Shown here: positions 37,388 to 49,006 of the stretch, one piece after another
How the letters are laid out: each line of letters starts with the position of its first letter
Numbering within the stretch: position 1 is the stretch's first letter
Assembly: GCF_004762045.1 (NCBI RefSeq)
Contig: NZ_SJOM01000007.1
Coordinates: 1,876,916-1,940,915, forward strand
Origin: Mycobacterium sp. DL99
GTDB lineage: Bacteria > Actinomycetota > Actinomycetes > Mycobacteriales > Mycobacteriaceae
Direction of reading: 5' to 3'
DNA: 64,000 nt
Notes under the pieces: model-generated
What the model was told of the DNA's origin: nothing
Database searches by the model: none
The model's input: only the letters and a program-made list of their open reading frames with translations
Program-made: the position numbers and the translations under genes

Positions 37388-38071
37388 ATGTCAACCCATT
37401 CCCCGGAAACAAGCGCCACCATGGTGGTCGACCCCGACGAGCAGGTCGGCGACACCACCCCGGAGCCGAACGCAGAAGTTGTGGTCAAGGGTCGAAACGT
37501 CGAAGTTCCAGACCATTTCCGTATCTACGTCTCGGAGAAGTTGTCGCGCCTGGAGCGGTTTGACCGCACCATCTACCTGTTCGACGTCGAGCTCGACCAC
37601 GAACGTAACCGCCGTCAGCGCAAGAACTGCCAGCACGTCGAGATCACGGCCCGCGGCCGTGGCCCGGTGGTGCGCGGCGAGGCCTGCGCTGACAGCTTCT
37701 ATGCCGCTTTGGAGTCAGCGGCCGGCAAACTCGAGAGCAGACTGCGCCGCAGCAAGGACCGGCGCAAGATCCACTACGGCGACAAGACCCCGGTCTCGCT
37801 TGCCGAAGCGACCGCGCACGAGGCGGTGTTCGAAGCCCAACCGACGTCGACGGCCGACGCCGGATTGGCGGATGGCCTCGACGACCACGAGCCTGGCCGG
37901 ATCGTGCGGACCAAGGAACACCCGGCGAGGCCGATGACGGTCGACGACGCCCTCTATGAAATGGAGCTGGTAGGCCACGATTTCTTCCTGTTCCACGACA
38001 AGGAGAGCGATCGGCCGTCGGTGGTCTATCGCCGCCATGCCTACGACTACGGGCTGATCCGCCTGGCGTAG
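37388..38071 (+). CDS. hpf: Ribosome hibernation-promoting factor, long form (HPF/RafH type)
   Basis: 227 residues from ATG 37388; GTG 37358 would add ten. The N-terminal HPF domain (about 30-140: VVVKGRNVEVPDHFRIYVSEKLSRLERF and RGEACADSFYAALESA) binds in the ribosomal A/P sites, and the C-terminal ~60-residue domain (PMTVDDALYEMELVGHDFFLF) promotes 100S dimer formation in other bacteria. Highly basic. The 295-bp leader (37093-37387) carries a GGCGCT/AGCGCC repeat near 37215-37236 but no promoter I can name. Orthologue of Rv3241c; terminator hairpin follows. Confidence 0.9.
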   Translation: MSTHSPETSATMVVDPDEQVGDTTPEPNAEVVVKGRNVEVPDHFRIYVSEKLSRLERFDRTIYLFDVELDHERNRRQRKNCQHVEITARGRGPVVRGEACADSFYAALESAAGKLESRLRRSKDRRKIHYGDKTPVSLAEATAHEAVFEAQPTSTADAGLADGLDDHEPGRIVRTKEHPARPMTVDDALYEMELVGHDFFLFHDKESDRPSVVYRRHAYDYGLIRLA

Positions 38072-38088
38072 TGCGTCTCGGGTAGACA

Positions 38089-38142
38089 CGAAGAAACGAA
38101 ATCGCACCTCGGAGCAATCCGGGGTGCGATTTTGTTTCTTCG
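38089..38142. terminator. Terminator hairpin between hpf and secA1
   Basis: Arms around CGAAGAAACGAAATCGCACC (38089-38108) and GGTGCGATTTTGTTTCTTCG (38123-38142) pair almost throughout around a short CCTCGGAGCAATCCGG-type centre. Starts 18 bp after the hpf stop; strong intrinsic-terminator candidate. Confidence 0.75.
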
Positions 38143-38244
38143 CGCCAGCAGAACCAGCGACTTCGACCGGTCACCTACGATGGAGGCCAACTAAGCCCGA
38201 GCGATCCCGCCCATGGGATCCATCGAACCCACAGGGGAAATAGC

Positions 38245-41096
<2,852 letters not shown>

Positions 41097-41100
<4 letters not shown>

Positions 41101-41567
41101 CCCAACTGCAGCGCAGTGAGTTGCCAACGGCCACTGCGTAATTCGATACGGCCGGCGATGGCGCGCACCCGGGCCCCGCGGGTGTAGGTGGCGAACAGCT
41201 CGGCGGCCTCTGATGAGGCTGCCGGGCGCAGCCCCACCCGGCGCAGGCTCGCTGTGGTCGGGTGGCGGGACTTGGCGGCGGCGATGACTGCGTCGAGCAC
41301 GAGTTGGCTCATCAACGACCTCAGCTGAGCCGGCGGCCTGCGCCGATCGAGGACTTCGAGGACCCGGCGCAGTGCCATGTCGGTGAACTGCGCGGCGCCG
41401 GGCTGCAGTCGCCGTTCCGGCTCGGGAATGGCCAGCCGCAACCGGCGCGGGGTAGGCCCGTGCAGCACGGTCGGCGCCGTGCAAGCCGGTGCGGCTCCCA
41501 GCGGCAGCGCGGGCGGCTCGCAGTCGATCACCGGGGCGGTCAGCGCGGTGAGTTTCGGGATGGGCAC
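41097..41567 (-). CDS. Rv3235-family protein
   Basis: 156 residues, from GTG 41567, chosen because GGAGG (41574-41578) sits six bases upstream; ATG 41666 would extend it to 189. A Pro/Ala-rich N-terminus is followed by a conserved C-terminal domain ([28 protein letters not shown]; key [30 protein letters not shown] ending split as [14 protein letters not shown]) specific to actinobacteria. Family of unknown function that always sits beside secA1. Convergent with secA1; the long open frame in this strand further upstream is the antisense of the ABC transporter. Confidence 0.8.
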
Positions 41568-41681
41568 AGGCAACCTCCAGCGGTCGGCATCATGGACGAC
41601 ATCTGCTGGAGAGGTGCAGACCTCCCCATGATCGCATGCGTTCGGCGTGCCGAAAGCACGGATCATGGGGCCATCGGTTTT

Positions 41682-41698
41682 GCCGGATAACGTGACGG
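41682..41698 (+). promoter_or_regulatory. 17-bp motif upstream of the ABC transporter gene, also found before tgs3
   Basis: GCCGGATAACGTGACGG. The same sequence with one change occurs before tgs3 (43663-43679). In both cases it ends 34-37 bp before the start codon and contains TAACGT, a TANNNT -10 candidate (41688-41693). Suggests a shared promoter or operator type. Confidence 0.45.
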
Positions 41699-41732
41699 TG
41701 ACGCACACCTCGGGCACTGACCAGGGGGACAG

Positions 41733-43586
41733 ATGGTTGAGCCCAGTATCGATTGGCCGGCCGAGCCGCTGCGCTCGCTGATATGGACGTTGCAGGCGTG
41801 GGTGATCACCTTCGTGGTGTTCCTTGCAGTCGCGCTGCTCATCGCGAGGTCCACCCGGTGGGGACGACAGTTCTGGCGGGTCAACGCCCCGTTCTTCCGC
41901 GGCCGGGGCAGTTGGCGCACCTGGGCGCTGCTGGCGTTCATCCTGTGGCACACCGTGTATTCGGCCCGGGTGGTGGTGATCTTCACCTATCAGTACGCGG
42001 ATCTGATGAATGCGATCCAGGCCGGTTCGGAGGCACTGGCCACCCACGACGCCGACAAACTGGATGCCGCGCGCCAGGCGTTCATGACGTCGTTTGCGAT
42101 CAGCGGGATTCTGGTGGCGCTCACGGTGATCTACACGGTGGTCGACCTGTTCCTGCGCCGGGTCTTCTCCATCCATTGGCGCATCTGGCTCAACACCCGC
42201 CTGGTCGACGATTGGATGACCGGTGATGCGTTCTACCGCAACCGCTTCCTGGATCCTCCGGTGGAGAACCCCGACCAGCGCATCCAGAACGATGTCGAGA
42301 CTGTCACCACCAAGTCGGTCGACATGAGTGTCGGGGCGGTCAACAAGTCGCTGCTGATCGTCATGTTCACCGGCGTGCTGTGGCAACTGTCGGGGCCGTT
42401 GCAGTTGGGCGGCTGGGTGATTCCGCGGGCGATGGTCTTCGTGGCATTCATCTTCTCGATCACGGTGACGGTCATCGCGTTCTGGATCGGCCGCCCGCTG
42501 GTGCGGCTGAACTTCCTCAACGAACGGTTCAGCGCCAGTTTCCGGTACGCGTTGGTGCGGTTGCGGGACAGTGCCGAGCGCGTGGCCTTCTACCGGGGCT
42601 CCGAGCGCGAACGGCGGTTGCTGCACTCCCGGTTCGCCGAGATCATCGCCAACATGTGGCGCATCGTGTTCGCCCAACTCCGGCTCAACGGTTGGAACCG
42701 CGGCGTCGGCGATGTGACGACCGGCATGATCCCCTACATCGTGCAGGCACCCCGGTTTTTCGCCGGTCAGATCACTCTGGGTGGTCTGCTGCAGACCGTC
42801 GCGGCATTCGGAAACGTCTGTGCCGCAATGGCGTTCTTCCGGGACAGCTATGACGAGTTCACCGTGTACCGGGCCGCGCTGATGCGGATCGACCAGATGC
42901 TCGACAGCGATCGCCGGGCTCGGGAGTTGCCCAGGATCGCCGTCGGTCCGACGGCGGAATCGCTGGCACTGACCGATGTGGAGGTCGGTGACCTGCAGGG
43001 GCGTCCGCTGATCACCGATCTGACGATGGTGTTGAACCCGGGGGACAGCGTGGTGGTGAAGGGACCGTCCGGGTGCGGTAAGACCACCCTGCTGCGCAGC
43101 CTGGCCGAGTTGTGGCCGCGGACAGCAGGACTGGTGGAATACCCGTCGGGATGGGCGACGCTGTTCCTGCCCCAACTGCCGTATCTGCCGCTGGGCGATC
43201 TCCGGGCCGCGGTCGTGTACCCGCTTCCGATTGCCGATGTGAGCGACAGCGAATTGCGGGACACGTTGTGCGCGGTGGCCCTCGGGCACCTGGCCGAACG
43301 CCTGGAGGAAGAAGCCGACTGGGCGTCGGTGCTGTCGCTGGGCGAACAACAGCGCGTCTCGATCGCACGGGTGTTGCTGGTGCGCCCGCGGGTGGTGTTT
43401 CTCGACGAGTCGACATCGGCGTTGGACGAGGGGCTCGAAGACGCCATGTATGGGTTGGTGCGGAAACGGTTACCCGATTGCGTGGTGGTCAGTGTGGGGC
43501 ACCGGTCCACGGTCGATCGTCATCACCGGTCCCGGTTGAGCCTGGAGGGCGACGGGAGATGGGAGCTTTCGGTGATTTCGGTCTGA
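41733..43586 (+). CDS. ABC transporter with fused permease and ATPase (BacA/SbmA/Rv1819c-like)
   Basis: 617 residues, ATG at 41733. N-terminal membrane domain with about six helices (WTLQAWVITFVVFLAVALLIA near 18-38; others through ~320) in the YddA/SbmA_BacA arrangement, then an ATPase domain with Walker A GPSGCGKTT (444-452), signature LSLGEQQRVS (from 534) and Walker B VVFLDEST (554-561). Relatives such as Rv1819c import vitamin B12 and hydrophilic peptides; the substrate here is unproven. Fused half-transporter, so it should dimerise. tgs3 follows on the same strand after 130 bp, each gene having its own leader motif. Confidence 0.88.
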   Translation: MVEPSIDWPAEPLRSLIWTLQAWVITFVVFLAVALLIARSTRWGRQFWRVNAPFFRGRGSWRTWALLAFILWHTVYSARVVVIFTYQYADLMNAIQAGSEALATHDADKLDAARQAFMTSFAISGILVALTVIYTVVDLFLRRVFSIHWRIWLNTRLVDDWMTGDAFYRNRFLDPPVENPDQRIQNDVETVTTKSVDMSVGAVNKSLLIVMFTGVLWQLSGPLQLGGWVIPRAMVFVAFIFSITVTVIAFWIGRPLVRLNFLNERFSASFRYALVRLRDSAERVAFYRGSERERRLLHSRFAEIIANMWRIVFAQLRLNGWNRGVGDVTTGMIPYIVQAPRFFAGQITLGGLLQTVAAFGNVCAAMAFFRDSYDEFTVYRAALMRIDQMLDSDRRARELPRIAVGPTAESLALTDVEVGDLQGRPLITDLTMVLNPGDSVVVKGPSGCGKTTLLRSLAELWPRTAGLVEYPSGWATLFLPQLPYLPLGDLRAAVVYPLPIADVSDSELRDTLCAVALGHLAERLEEEADWASVLSLGEQQRVSIARVLLVRPRVVFLDESTSALDEGLEDAMYGLVRKRLPDCVVVSVGHRSTVDRHHRSRLSLEGDGRWELSVISV

Positions 43587-43662
43587 AGTCCGGGTGGCGC
43601 CGGCGTGACCAGGAGGATGAAATTGACGGGCGGCAGTACCCGTGATGCGCGGGGACAGAATC

Positions 43663-43679
43663 GCCGGTTAACGTGACGG
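43663..43679 (+). promoter_or_regulatory. 17-bp motif upstream of tgs3
   Basis: GCCGGTTAACGTGACGG, differing in one base from 41682-41698. TAACGT at 43669-43674 could be the -10 box with transcription starting near 43682, leaving a ~35-base leader with GGGAGG before the ATG. Confidence 0.45.
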
Positions 43680-43716
43680 GGTTCGAGCGGAGCGAGATGG
43701 GGGAGGTTGGCGCCGC

Positions 43717-45126
43717 ATGGTGAGCAGGCTGTCGGCTTCCGACGCAGCGTTCTACCACTTGGAGAACACCGCCACGCCCATGTACGTCGGATCCTTGTCG
43801 ATCCTGCGGAAGCCGCGTGCCGGCTTGAGTTACGAGACCCTGCTGGAGACCGTCGAGCACCGTTTGCCGCAGATTCCGCGCTACCGGCAGAAGGTGCGTG
43901 AGGTGACGTTGGGCCTGGCCCGGCCGGTGTGGGTGGACGACCGGGATTTCGACATCACCTACCACATCCGGCGCTCGGCGCTGCCTTCTCCGGGCAGCGA
44001 CGCTCAGCTGCATGACCTGATCGCCCGGCTGGGTTCGCGGCCGTTGGACCGGACCCGGCCGCTGTGGGAGATGTACCTGGTCGAAGGGTTGACCAAGAAC
44101 CGCATCGCGATCTACACCAAGACGCACCAGGCGCTGGTCAACGGTATGACCGCACTCGAGATCGGGCACGTGATCGCCGACCGCGCGCAGAAGCCGCCGG
44201 AGTTCGGCGAGGACATCTGGATTCCGGCCCGCGAGCCCAGCGACCGCCAGTTGATGCTCGGTGCGATCGGGGAGTGGGTCACCCGGCCGACCAGCCAGCT
44301 GGCCGCCTTGCGGGACACCGTGACCGAGGTGGCAACCAGTGCCACCGAATTGGCCGCGGTGGGTCGCCGGGTTGCCGACGTGGCTCGCACGGTGGCGCGT
44401 GGCACCGCGCCCAACAGCCCGCTGAACACGACGGTCTCGCGCAACCGCCGGTTCTCGGTGGATCAGCATCGGTTGGAGGACTACCGGCTGGTGCGGGCCC
44501 GCTACAACTGCGACATCAACGACGTCGTCCTGGCCGTGGTGGCCGGCGCGCTGCGCAACTGGCTGCTGTCGCGCGGGGAGCCGGTGACCCCGACCACCAC
44601 GGTGCGGGCGATGGCGCCGATGTCGGTGTATCCGGACGCCGAACTGGACTCGTCGGGGCCGGGGCAGGCGATCAGCGAGGTCTCGCCGTTCCTGGTCGAT
44701 CTCCCGGTCGGTGAGGGCAACCCGGTGGTGCGGCTCTCTCAGATCGCCCATGCCACCGAGTCGCATTCCACCGCGGCCAGCCTGGTCGACGCGCGCACGA
44801 TCGTGACCCTGTCCGGGTTCGCGCCGCCGACGTTGCACGCCATGGGTATTCGTGTGGCGACGGGGTTCTCGGCGCGGCTGTTCAACCTGCTGATCACCAA
44901 CGTGCCCGGGGCCCAGAAGCAGATGTATGTCGCGGGCACGAAGCTGCTGGAGACCTATGCCGTGCCGCCATTGCTGCAGAATCAGGTTCTGGCCATCGGG
45001 GTCACCTCGTACGACGGCATGTTGTATTTCGGGATCAACGCCGACCGTGACGCGATGAGCGACGTCGACGTCCTGCCGAGCCTGTTCCGTGAATCTCTTG
45101 ACGAGTTGCTCGAGGCCGCCAAGTAA
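43717..45126 (+). CDS. tgs3: WS/DGAT-family acyltransferase Tgs3 (Rv3234c-like) with altered active-site motif
   Basis: 469 residues, ATG at 43717 with GGGAGG upstream. Belongs to the wax ester synthase/diacylglycerol acyltransferase family: PRYRQKVREV, the region ending RPLWEMYLVEGL, and NVPGAQKQMY (PLW-type and NVPG family blocks) are all present. The catalytic motif HHxxxDG reads HQALVNG (137-143): the second His, the usual general base, is Gln and the Asp is Asn. I recall the same deviation in Rv3234c (tgs3). Activity by the usual mechanism is doubtful; a structural, lipid-binding or altered catalytic role is possible. Confidence 0.88.
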   Translation: MVSRLSASDAAFYHLENTATPMYVGSLSILRKPRAGLSYETLLETVEHRLPQIPRYRQKVREVTLGLARPVWVDDRDFDITYHIRRSALPSPGSDAQLHDLIARLGSRPLDRTRPLWEMYLVEGLTKNRIAIYTKTHQALVNGMTALEIGHVIADRAQKPPEFGEDIWIPAREPSDRQLMLGAIGEWVTRPTSQLAALRDTVTEVATSATELAAVGRRVADVARTVARGTAPNSPLNTTVSRNRRFSVDQHRLEDYRLVRARYNCDINDVVLAVVAGALRNWLLSRGEPVTPTTTVRAMAPMSVYPDAELDSSGPGQAISEVSPFLVDLPVGEGNPVVRLSQIAHATESHSTAASLVDARTIVTLSGFAPPTLHAMGIRVATGFSARLFNLLITNVPGAQKQMYVAGTKLLETYAVPPLLQNQVLAIGVTSYDGMLYFGINADRDAMSDVDVLPSLFRESLDELLEAAK

Positions 45127-45187
45127 ATCTGGCAAAACGCATGACGTGTTTGACCTGAGCTGGAATTCGCGGTCTGATGAATTGATC

Positions 45188-46978
45188 ATGCCAGCTGAGA
45201 TACGAAAAAGTAGATCCGACAAGCACACGCAAGAAGCCGACGAAACCGCAGTAAAGAAAACGCAAGGCACGCTCAAGTCGCGCGTCACCGATGTGGTGCC
45301 GCACCATCCGGCGCTCGATGTTCCGGTGGAGCAGAAGGCCTATACCCGGCGAGCCGGGGTGGACTGGGTGGTCTTCGGCGTCACCGCCGCCATCGCTCTC
45401 GCTTTCCTGGTCTGGGGATTCGTCAGCACGGATTCGCTTGCCGCGGCGTCGTCGAACGCGCTCAGTTGGGTGATGGCCGATGTCGGTTGGCTTTTCGTCC
45501 TGACCGCGTCGGGGTTCGTGGTCTTTGTGATCTGGCTGGCCATGAGCCGTTACGGCAACATCCCGTTGGGCCGTGACGACGATGAGCCGGAGTTCCGCAC
45601 GGTGTCCTGGGTGGCGATGATGTTCAGCGCCGGTATGGGGATCGGTCTGATGTTCTTCGGAGTCTCCGAGCCGCTGTCGCATTTCGCCTCCCCGCCACCG
45701 GGCACCGGCGCACCCGGCAATTCCGAGGCCGCGCAGACCGCCATGGCGACGACGATGTTCCACTGGACGCTGCATCCGTGGGCGATCTATGCGGTCGTCG
45801 GCCTGACCATTGCCTACGGCGTGTATCGCAAGGGCAGGCTGCAGCTGGTCAGTGCGGCGTTCGAGCCCCTGCTGGGCAAACGTGCCAACGGGCCGTGGGG
45901 CAAGGTGATCGACATGCTGGCGATCTTCGCCACGCTGTTCGGGTCGGCCGCCTCACTGGGGCTCGGCGCGCTGCAGATCCGCAGCGGGTTGCACATCGTC
46001 ACGGGGATCGGTGAGACCGGCAATGCCATCCTGATCATCATCATCACGGTCCTGACCATCGCGTTCGTCCTGTCGGCGGTGTCCGGGGTCGCGCGCGGGA
46101 TTCAATGGCTGTCCAACACCAACATGGTGCTGGCGGTTGCGATGGCCCTGTTCATCTTCGTGGTCGGTCCCACGATGTTCATGCTGGACATGATTCCGAC
46201 GGCGATCGGCAGTTACCTGGGAGACCTCCCGCAGATGGCAGCCCGTACCGGGGCTGAGGGCCCCGCGGTCAGCGCCTGGCTCCAGGACTGGACCATCTTC
46301 TACTGGGCGTGGTGGATCTCCTGGACCCCGTTCGTCGGCATGTTCATCGCCCGGATCTCGCGGGGCCGCACCATCCGGCAATTCGTGACCGGGGTGCTGC
46401 TGGTGCCCAGCGTGGTGTCGCTGGTCTGGTTCTGTGTGTTCGGCGGTGCGGCCATCTTCGAGCAGCAGAACGGTGTGGACCTCGCAGGTATGGGCAGCCA
46501 GGAGCGGCAGTTGTTCAGCCTGCTCGGTGAATATCCGATCGCTACTGTCACCAGCGTCGTGGTGATGGTGCTGGTCGCCATCTTCTTCGTGTCGGGCGCT
46601 GACGCCGCGTCGATCGTGATGGGTTCGCTGTCCGAGCGCGGCACCATCAAACCGACCCGCCCGACGGTGATCTTCTGGGGTGTCGCCACCGGTGCGGTCG
46701 CCGCGGTGATGCTGCTGGTAGGTGGTGCCGATGCCCTCAACGGTCTGCAGTCGATCACCATCGTCGTCGCGGTGCCGTTCGTGCTGGTGATGATCGGTCT
46801 CGCGGTGGCACTTGTGCGCGACCTTCGCCAGGATCCGTTGGTGGTTCGTCGTCAGTACGCGGTGGAGGCGGTGAGTAGCGCCGTGGTCAGCGGTGTCACC
46901 CAGCATGGCGACGACTTCGTGATTTCGGTGGAGAAGGACCCGCAAGCCGCGGATCGAAAGGACGCCGAGGACGGCTAG
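45188..46978 (+). CDS. BCCT-family betaine/choline/carnitine transporter
   Basis: 596 residues, ATG at 45188. Polar N-terminus, then 12 hydrophobic helices. Family signatures are GMGIGLMFFGVSEPLSHF (glycine-rich substrate/sodium segment in helix 3) and the Trp-rich WTIFYWAWWISWTPF (from residue 368). Likely sodium- or proton-coupled uptake of a quaternary-amine osmolyte. C-terminal tail of ~60 charged residues may sense osmotic state. Sits between tgs3 and the Rv3231c homologue; not expected at this spot in M. tuberculosis, so probably an insertion or species-specific retention. Confidence 0.88.
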   Translation: MPAEIRKSRSDKHTQEADETAVKKTQGTLKSRVTDVVPHHPALDVPVEQKAYTRRAGVDWVVFGVTAAIALAFLVWGFVSTDSLAAASSNALSWVMADVGWLFVLTASGFVVFVIWLAMSRYGNIPLGRDDDEPEFRTVSWVAMMFSAGMGIGLMFFGVSEPLSHFASPPPGTGAPGNSEAAQTAMATTMFHWTLHPWAIYAVVGLTIAYGVYRKGRLQLVSAAFEPLLGKRANGPWGKVIDMLAIFATLFGSAASLGLGALQIRSGLHIVTGIGETGNAILIIIITVLTIAFVLSAVSGVARGIQWLSNTNMVLAVAMALFIFVVGPTMFMLDMIPTAIGSYLGDLPQMAARTGAEGPAVSAWLQDWTIFYWAWWISWTPFVGMFIARISRGRTIRQFVTGVLLVPSVVSLVWFCVFGGAAIFEQQNGVDLAGMGSQERQLFSLLGEYPIATVTSVVVMVLVAIFFVSGADAASIVMGSLSERGTIKPTRPTVIFWGVATGAVAAVMLLVGGADALNGLQSITIVVAVPFVLVMIGLAVALVRDLRQDPLVVRRQYAVEAVSSAVVSGVTQHGDDFVISVEKDPQAADRKDAEDG

Positions 46979-46987
46979 GGTCGCGGT

Positions 46988-47503
46988 GTGCGCGTCTACA
47001 TCCCGACGACTCTGGTCGCCTTGCAGCAGCTTGTCGCCGACCGCCACCTGCTCGTCGTGAACGGAACCGCCTTCGCGGTCACCCCGACGCTGCGGGAGGC
47101 CTACGCCGAGGGCGACGACGACGAACTCGCCGAGGTGGCGTTGCGGGAGGCCGCGTTGGCCTCGCTGCGGTTGCTCGCGGGTGCGGATTCGCGGCCGGAC
47201 TCGGGCCTGCCGCCGCGCCGTGCCGTGGTGGTGGCCGATACGGGGGCCGATGTGGAGGTGACGATCCGGCCCGACCTCGACGACGCCGTCGTGCGGTTGT
47301 CCGGGCCGTTGCCGATCGACGCCGTCGTCGCGGTGTACGTCGACAACGCCGATGCGGAGCCGGCGGTGCTGGCCGCCGTGGACGCCATCGACGATGCGGA
47401 TCTGGGGGATGAGGACGCCGAACTCACGGTGGGAGACGCCCAGGATCACGACCTCGCGTGGTACGCCCCGCAAGAATTGCCGTTCCTGCTCGAACTGCTC
47501 TGA
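46988..47503 (+). CDS. DUF6912-like protein (Rv3231c-like)
   Basis: 171 residues, GTG at 46988. N-terminal VYIPTTLVALQQLVADRHL and the DDDELAEVALREAALASLRLL helix match Rv3231c-type proteins; the rest is rich in Asp/Val beta segments. No motifs, no export signal; function unknown. In H37Rv the homologue is next to Rv3230c; here an amidohydrolase gene lies between. Nine bases after the BCCT gene, so cotranscription is likely. Confidence 0.8.
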   Translation: MRVYIPTTLVALQQLVADRHLLVVNGTAFAVTPTLREAYAEGDDDELAEVALREAALASLRLLAGADSRPDSGLPPRRAVVVADTGADVEVTIRPDLDDAVVRLSGPLPIDAVVAVYVDNADAEPAVLAAVDAIDDADLGDEDAELTVGDAQDHDLAWYAPQELPFLLELL

Positions 47504-47523
47504 CCGACGAGGCAAGGATCTTC

Positions 47524-48948
47524 ATGCGCGCATTCGGGCTGTTGGCGTCGATGGCGGTGATCTTGGCCAGTGTGTCGTGTTCGGCCGGTGACGGCGACAC
47601 CGCATCGGCCGGATCTTCCGAGCCCGACCGACCGGCAGAGTCCGCGCCGGCGCCGCCGCCTCCGGCACCTTCTGCCGCCGGGATGGCCATCACGGACTTC
47701 CGGAACGTCAAAATCTTTGACGGCCACAGTGATCGGCTGTCCGCGCCGTCGAACGTGCGGGTCAAGGGCAACCGGATCGAGCGGATCTCCACCGAGGCGC
47801 TGCCGGAAGAGTCGGGGGCCACGGTGATCGACGGCGGCGGCCGGACGTTGATGCCGGGGCTGATCGACAACCACTGGCACACGATGCTCGTGAGGCCGCC
47901 GGTGACCCAGTTGACGACCTTGGATCCGGGGTACCTCAACCTGTTGGCCGGTGCCGAGGCCAACGACACTCTGATGCGCGGGTTCACCACGGTCCGTGAT
48001 CTCGGCGGCCCGAGCTTCGGTCTCAAGCAGGCCATCGACGAAGGGGTCATCGACGGACCACGCATCTACCCGTCCGGCGCGATCATCACGGTGACCAGCG
48101 GCCACGGTGATTTCCGTACGCCCGCGGACCTTCCGCGTAATCCGGGTGGCCCGCTGTCGCGCCAGGAGGAACTCGGCGCCGCCATGGTCGCCGACAGTCC
48201 CGACGAGGTGCGGATGCGCGCCCGTGAGCAGTTGTTCCAGGGCGCGTCGCAGATCAAGCTGACCGCCGGGGGCGGGGTGTCCTCGCCGCACAGCCCGCTC
48301 GACGTCACCACCTTCACCGAACCCGAACTGCGGGCGGCCACCGAGGCGGCCGGCAACTGGGGCACGTACGTGACGGTGCATGCCTACACCCCGCAGACCA
48401 TCCAGCAGGCGATCCGTGCCGGCGTCACGTGCATCGAGCACGCCCACCTGATGGATGAGGCGACGGCAAAGGAGATGGCGGACAAGAACATCTGGCTGAG
48501 CACGCAGCCCATCCCGGCCGAGATGATCGGTGCGTTCCCGCCGGGCTCCGACGAGGCCGCCAAGGCCAAGGAGATCGTCGACGGTGTCAACAACGTCTAC
48601 CAGTTGGCCCGCAAGTACAAGCTCAAGACGGCCTTCGGCACGGACATCTTGTTCTCGCCGCAGCTGGCGCCGAAACAGGGTGCGCTGCTGGCCGGTCTCG
48701 GTAAGTGGTTCTCGCCCGCCGAGACGCTGACGATGGCCACCGGAACCAACGCCGAACTGCTGGCGATGTCGGGCAAGCGCAGCCCCTACGCCGGCAAGCT
48801 GGGCGTGGTTCAGGAGGGTGCACTGGCGGATCTGTTGCTGGTCGACGGCGACCCGTTGGCACGCCTGGACCTGGTGGCCGATCCGGAACGCAACTTCAAG
48901 GTGATCATGAAGGACGGGAAAACGTACAAGAACACTTTGGTGTCCTGA
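47524..48948 (+). CDS. Exported amidohydrolase, probable lipoprotein
   Basis: 474 residues, ATG at 47524. Hydrophobic signal segment ending VILASVSCSAG; Cys20 (SVSC) resembles a lipobox but has Ser rather than Leu/Val at -3, so lipidation is probable, not certain. A Pro/Ala-rich linker follows, then a metal-dependent amidohydrolase barrel: PGLIDNHWHT carries HxH metal ligands, GHGDF and EHAHLM later His ligands, and FGTDILFSP the catalytic Asp. Resembles imidazolonepropionase/Xaa-Pro dipeptidase-like exported amidohydrolases. Substrate unknown. Inserted between the Rv3231c and Rv3230c homologues. Confidence 0.85.
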   Translation: MRAFGLLASMAVILASVSCSAGDGDTASAGSSEPDRPAESAPAPPPPAPSAAGMAITDFRNVKIFDGHSDRLSAPSNVRVKGNRIERISTEALPEESGATVIDGGGRTLMPGLIDNHWHTMLVRPPVTQLTTLDPGYLNLLAGAEANDTLMRGFTTVRDLGGPSFGLKQAIDEGVIDGPRIYPSGAIITVTSGHGDFRTPADLPRNPGGPLSRQEELGAAMVADSPDEVRMRAREQLFQGASQIKLTAGGGVSSPHSPLDVTTFTEPELRAATEAAGNWGTYVTVHAYTPQTIQQAIRAGVTCIEHAHLMDEATAKEMADKNIWLSTQPIPAEMIGAFPPGSDEAAKAKEIVDGVNNVYQLARKYKLKTAFGTDILFSPQLAPKQGALLAGLGKWFSPAETLTMATGTNAELLAMSGKRSPYAGKLGVVQEGALADLLLVDGDPLARLDLVADPERNFKVIMKDGKTYKNTLVS

Positions 48949-48985
48949 CCTGCAACAGCAGTCGTGCGACTAGCTACGTGGCAGT

Positions 48986-49005
48986 AACCTACGGTACCGT
49001 AGGTT
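48986..49005. promoter_or_regulatory. 20-bp perfect palindrome before the ferredoxin reductase gene
   Basis: AACCTACGGTACCGTAGGTT, ending one base before the ATG at 49007. Related palindromes precede desA3 (50169-50206), so one regulator probably controls both genes of the desaturase system. Position over the start region fits repression. Confidence 0.75.
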
Positions 49006-49006
49006 C

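Noticed and set aside
41568..43349. Upstream extension of the Rv3235-like gene over the ABC transporter
   Set aside because: Only the last ~156 codons match the family; a GGAGG site marks the real start at 41567.
45953..47515. Reverse open frame opposite the BCCT and DUF6912 genes
   Set aside because: His/Arg/Asp-rich antisense translation of two clearly coding genes.
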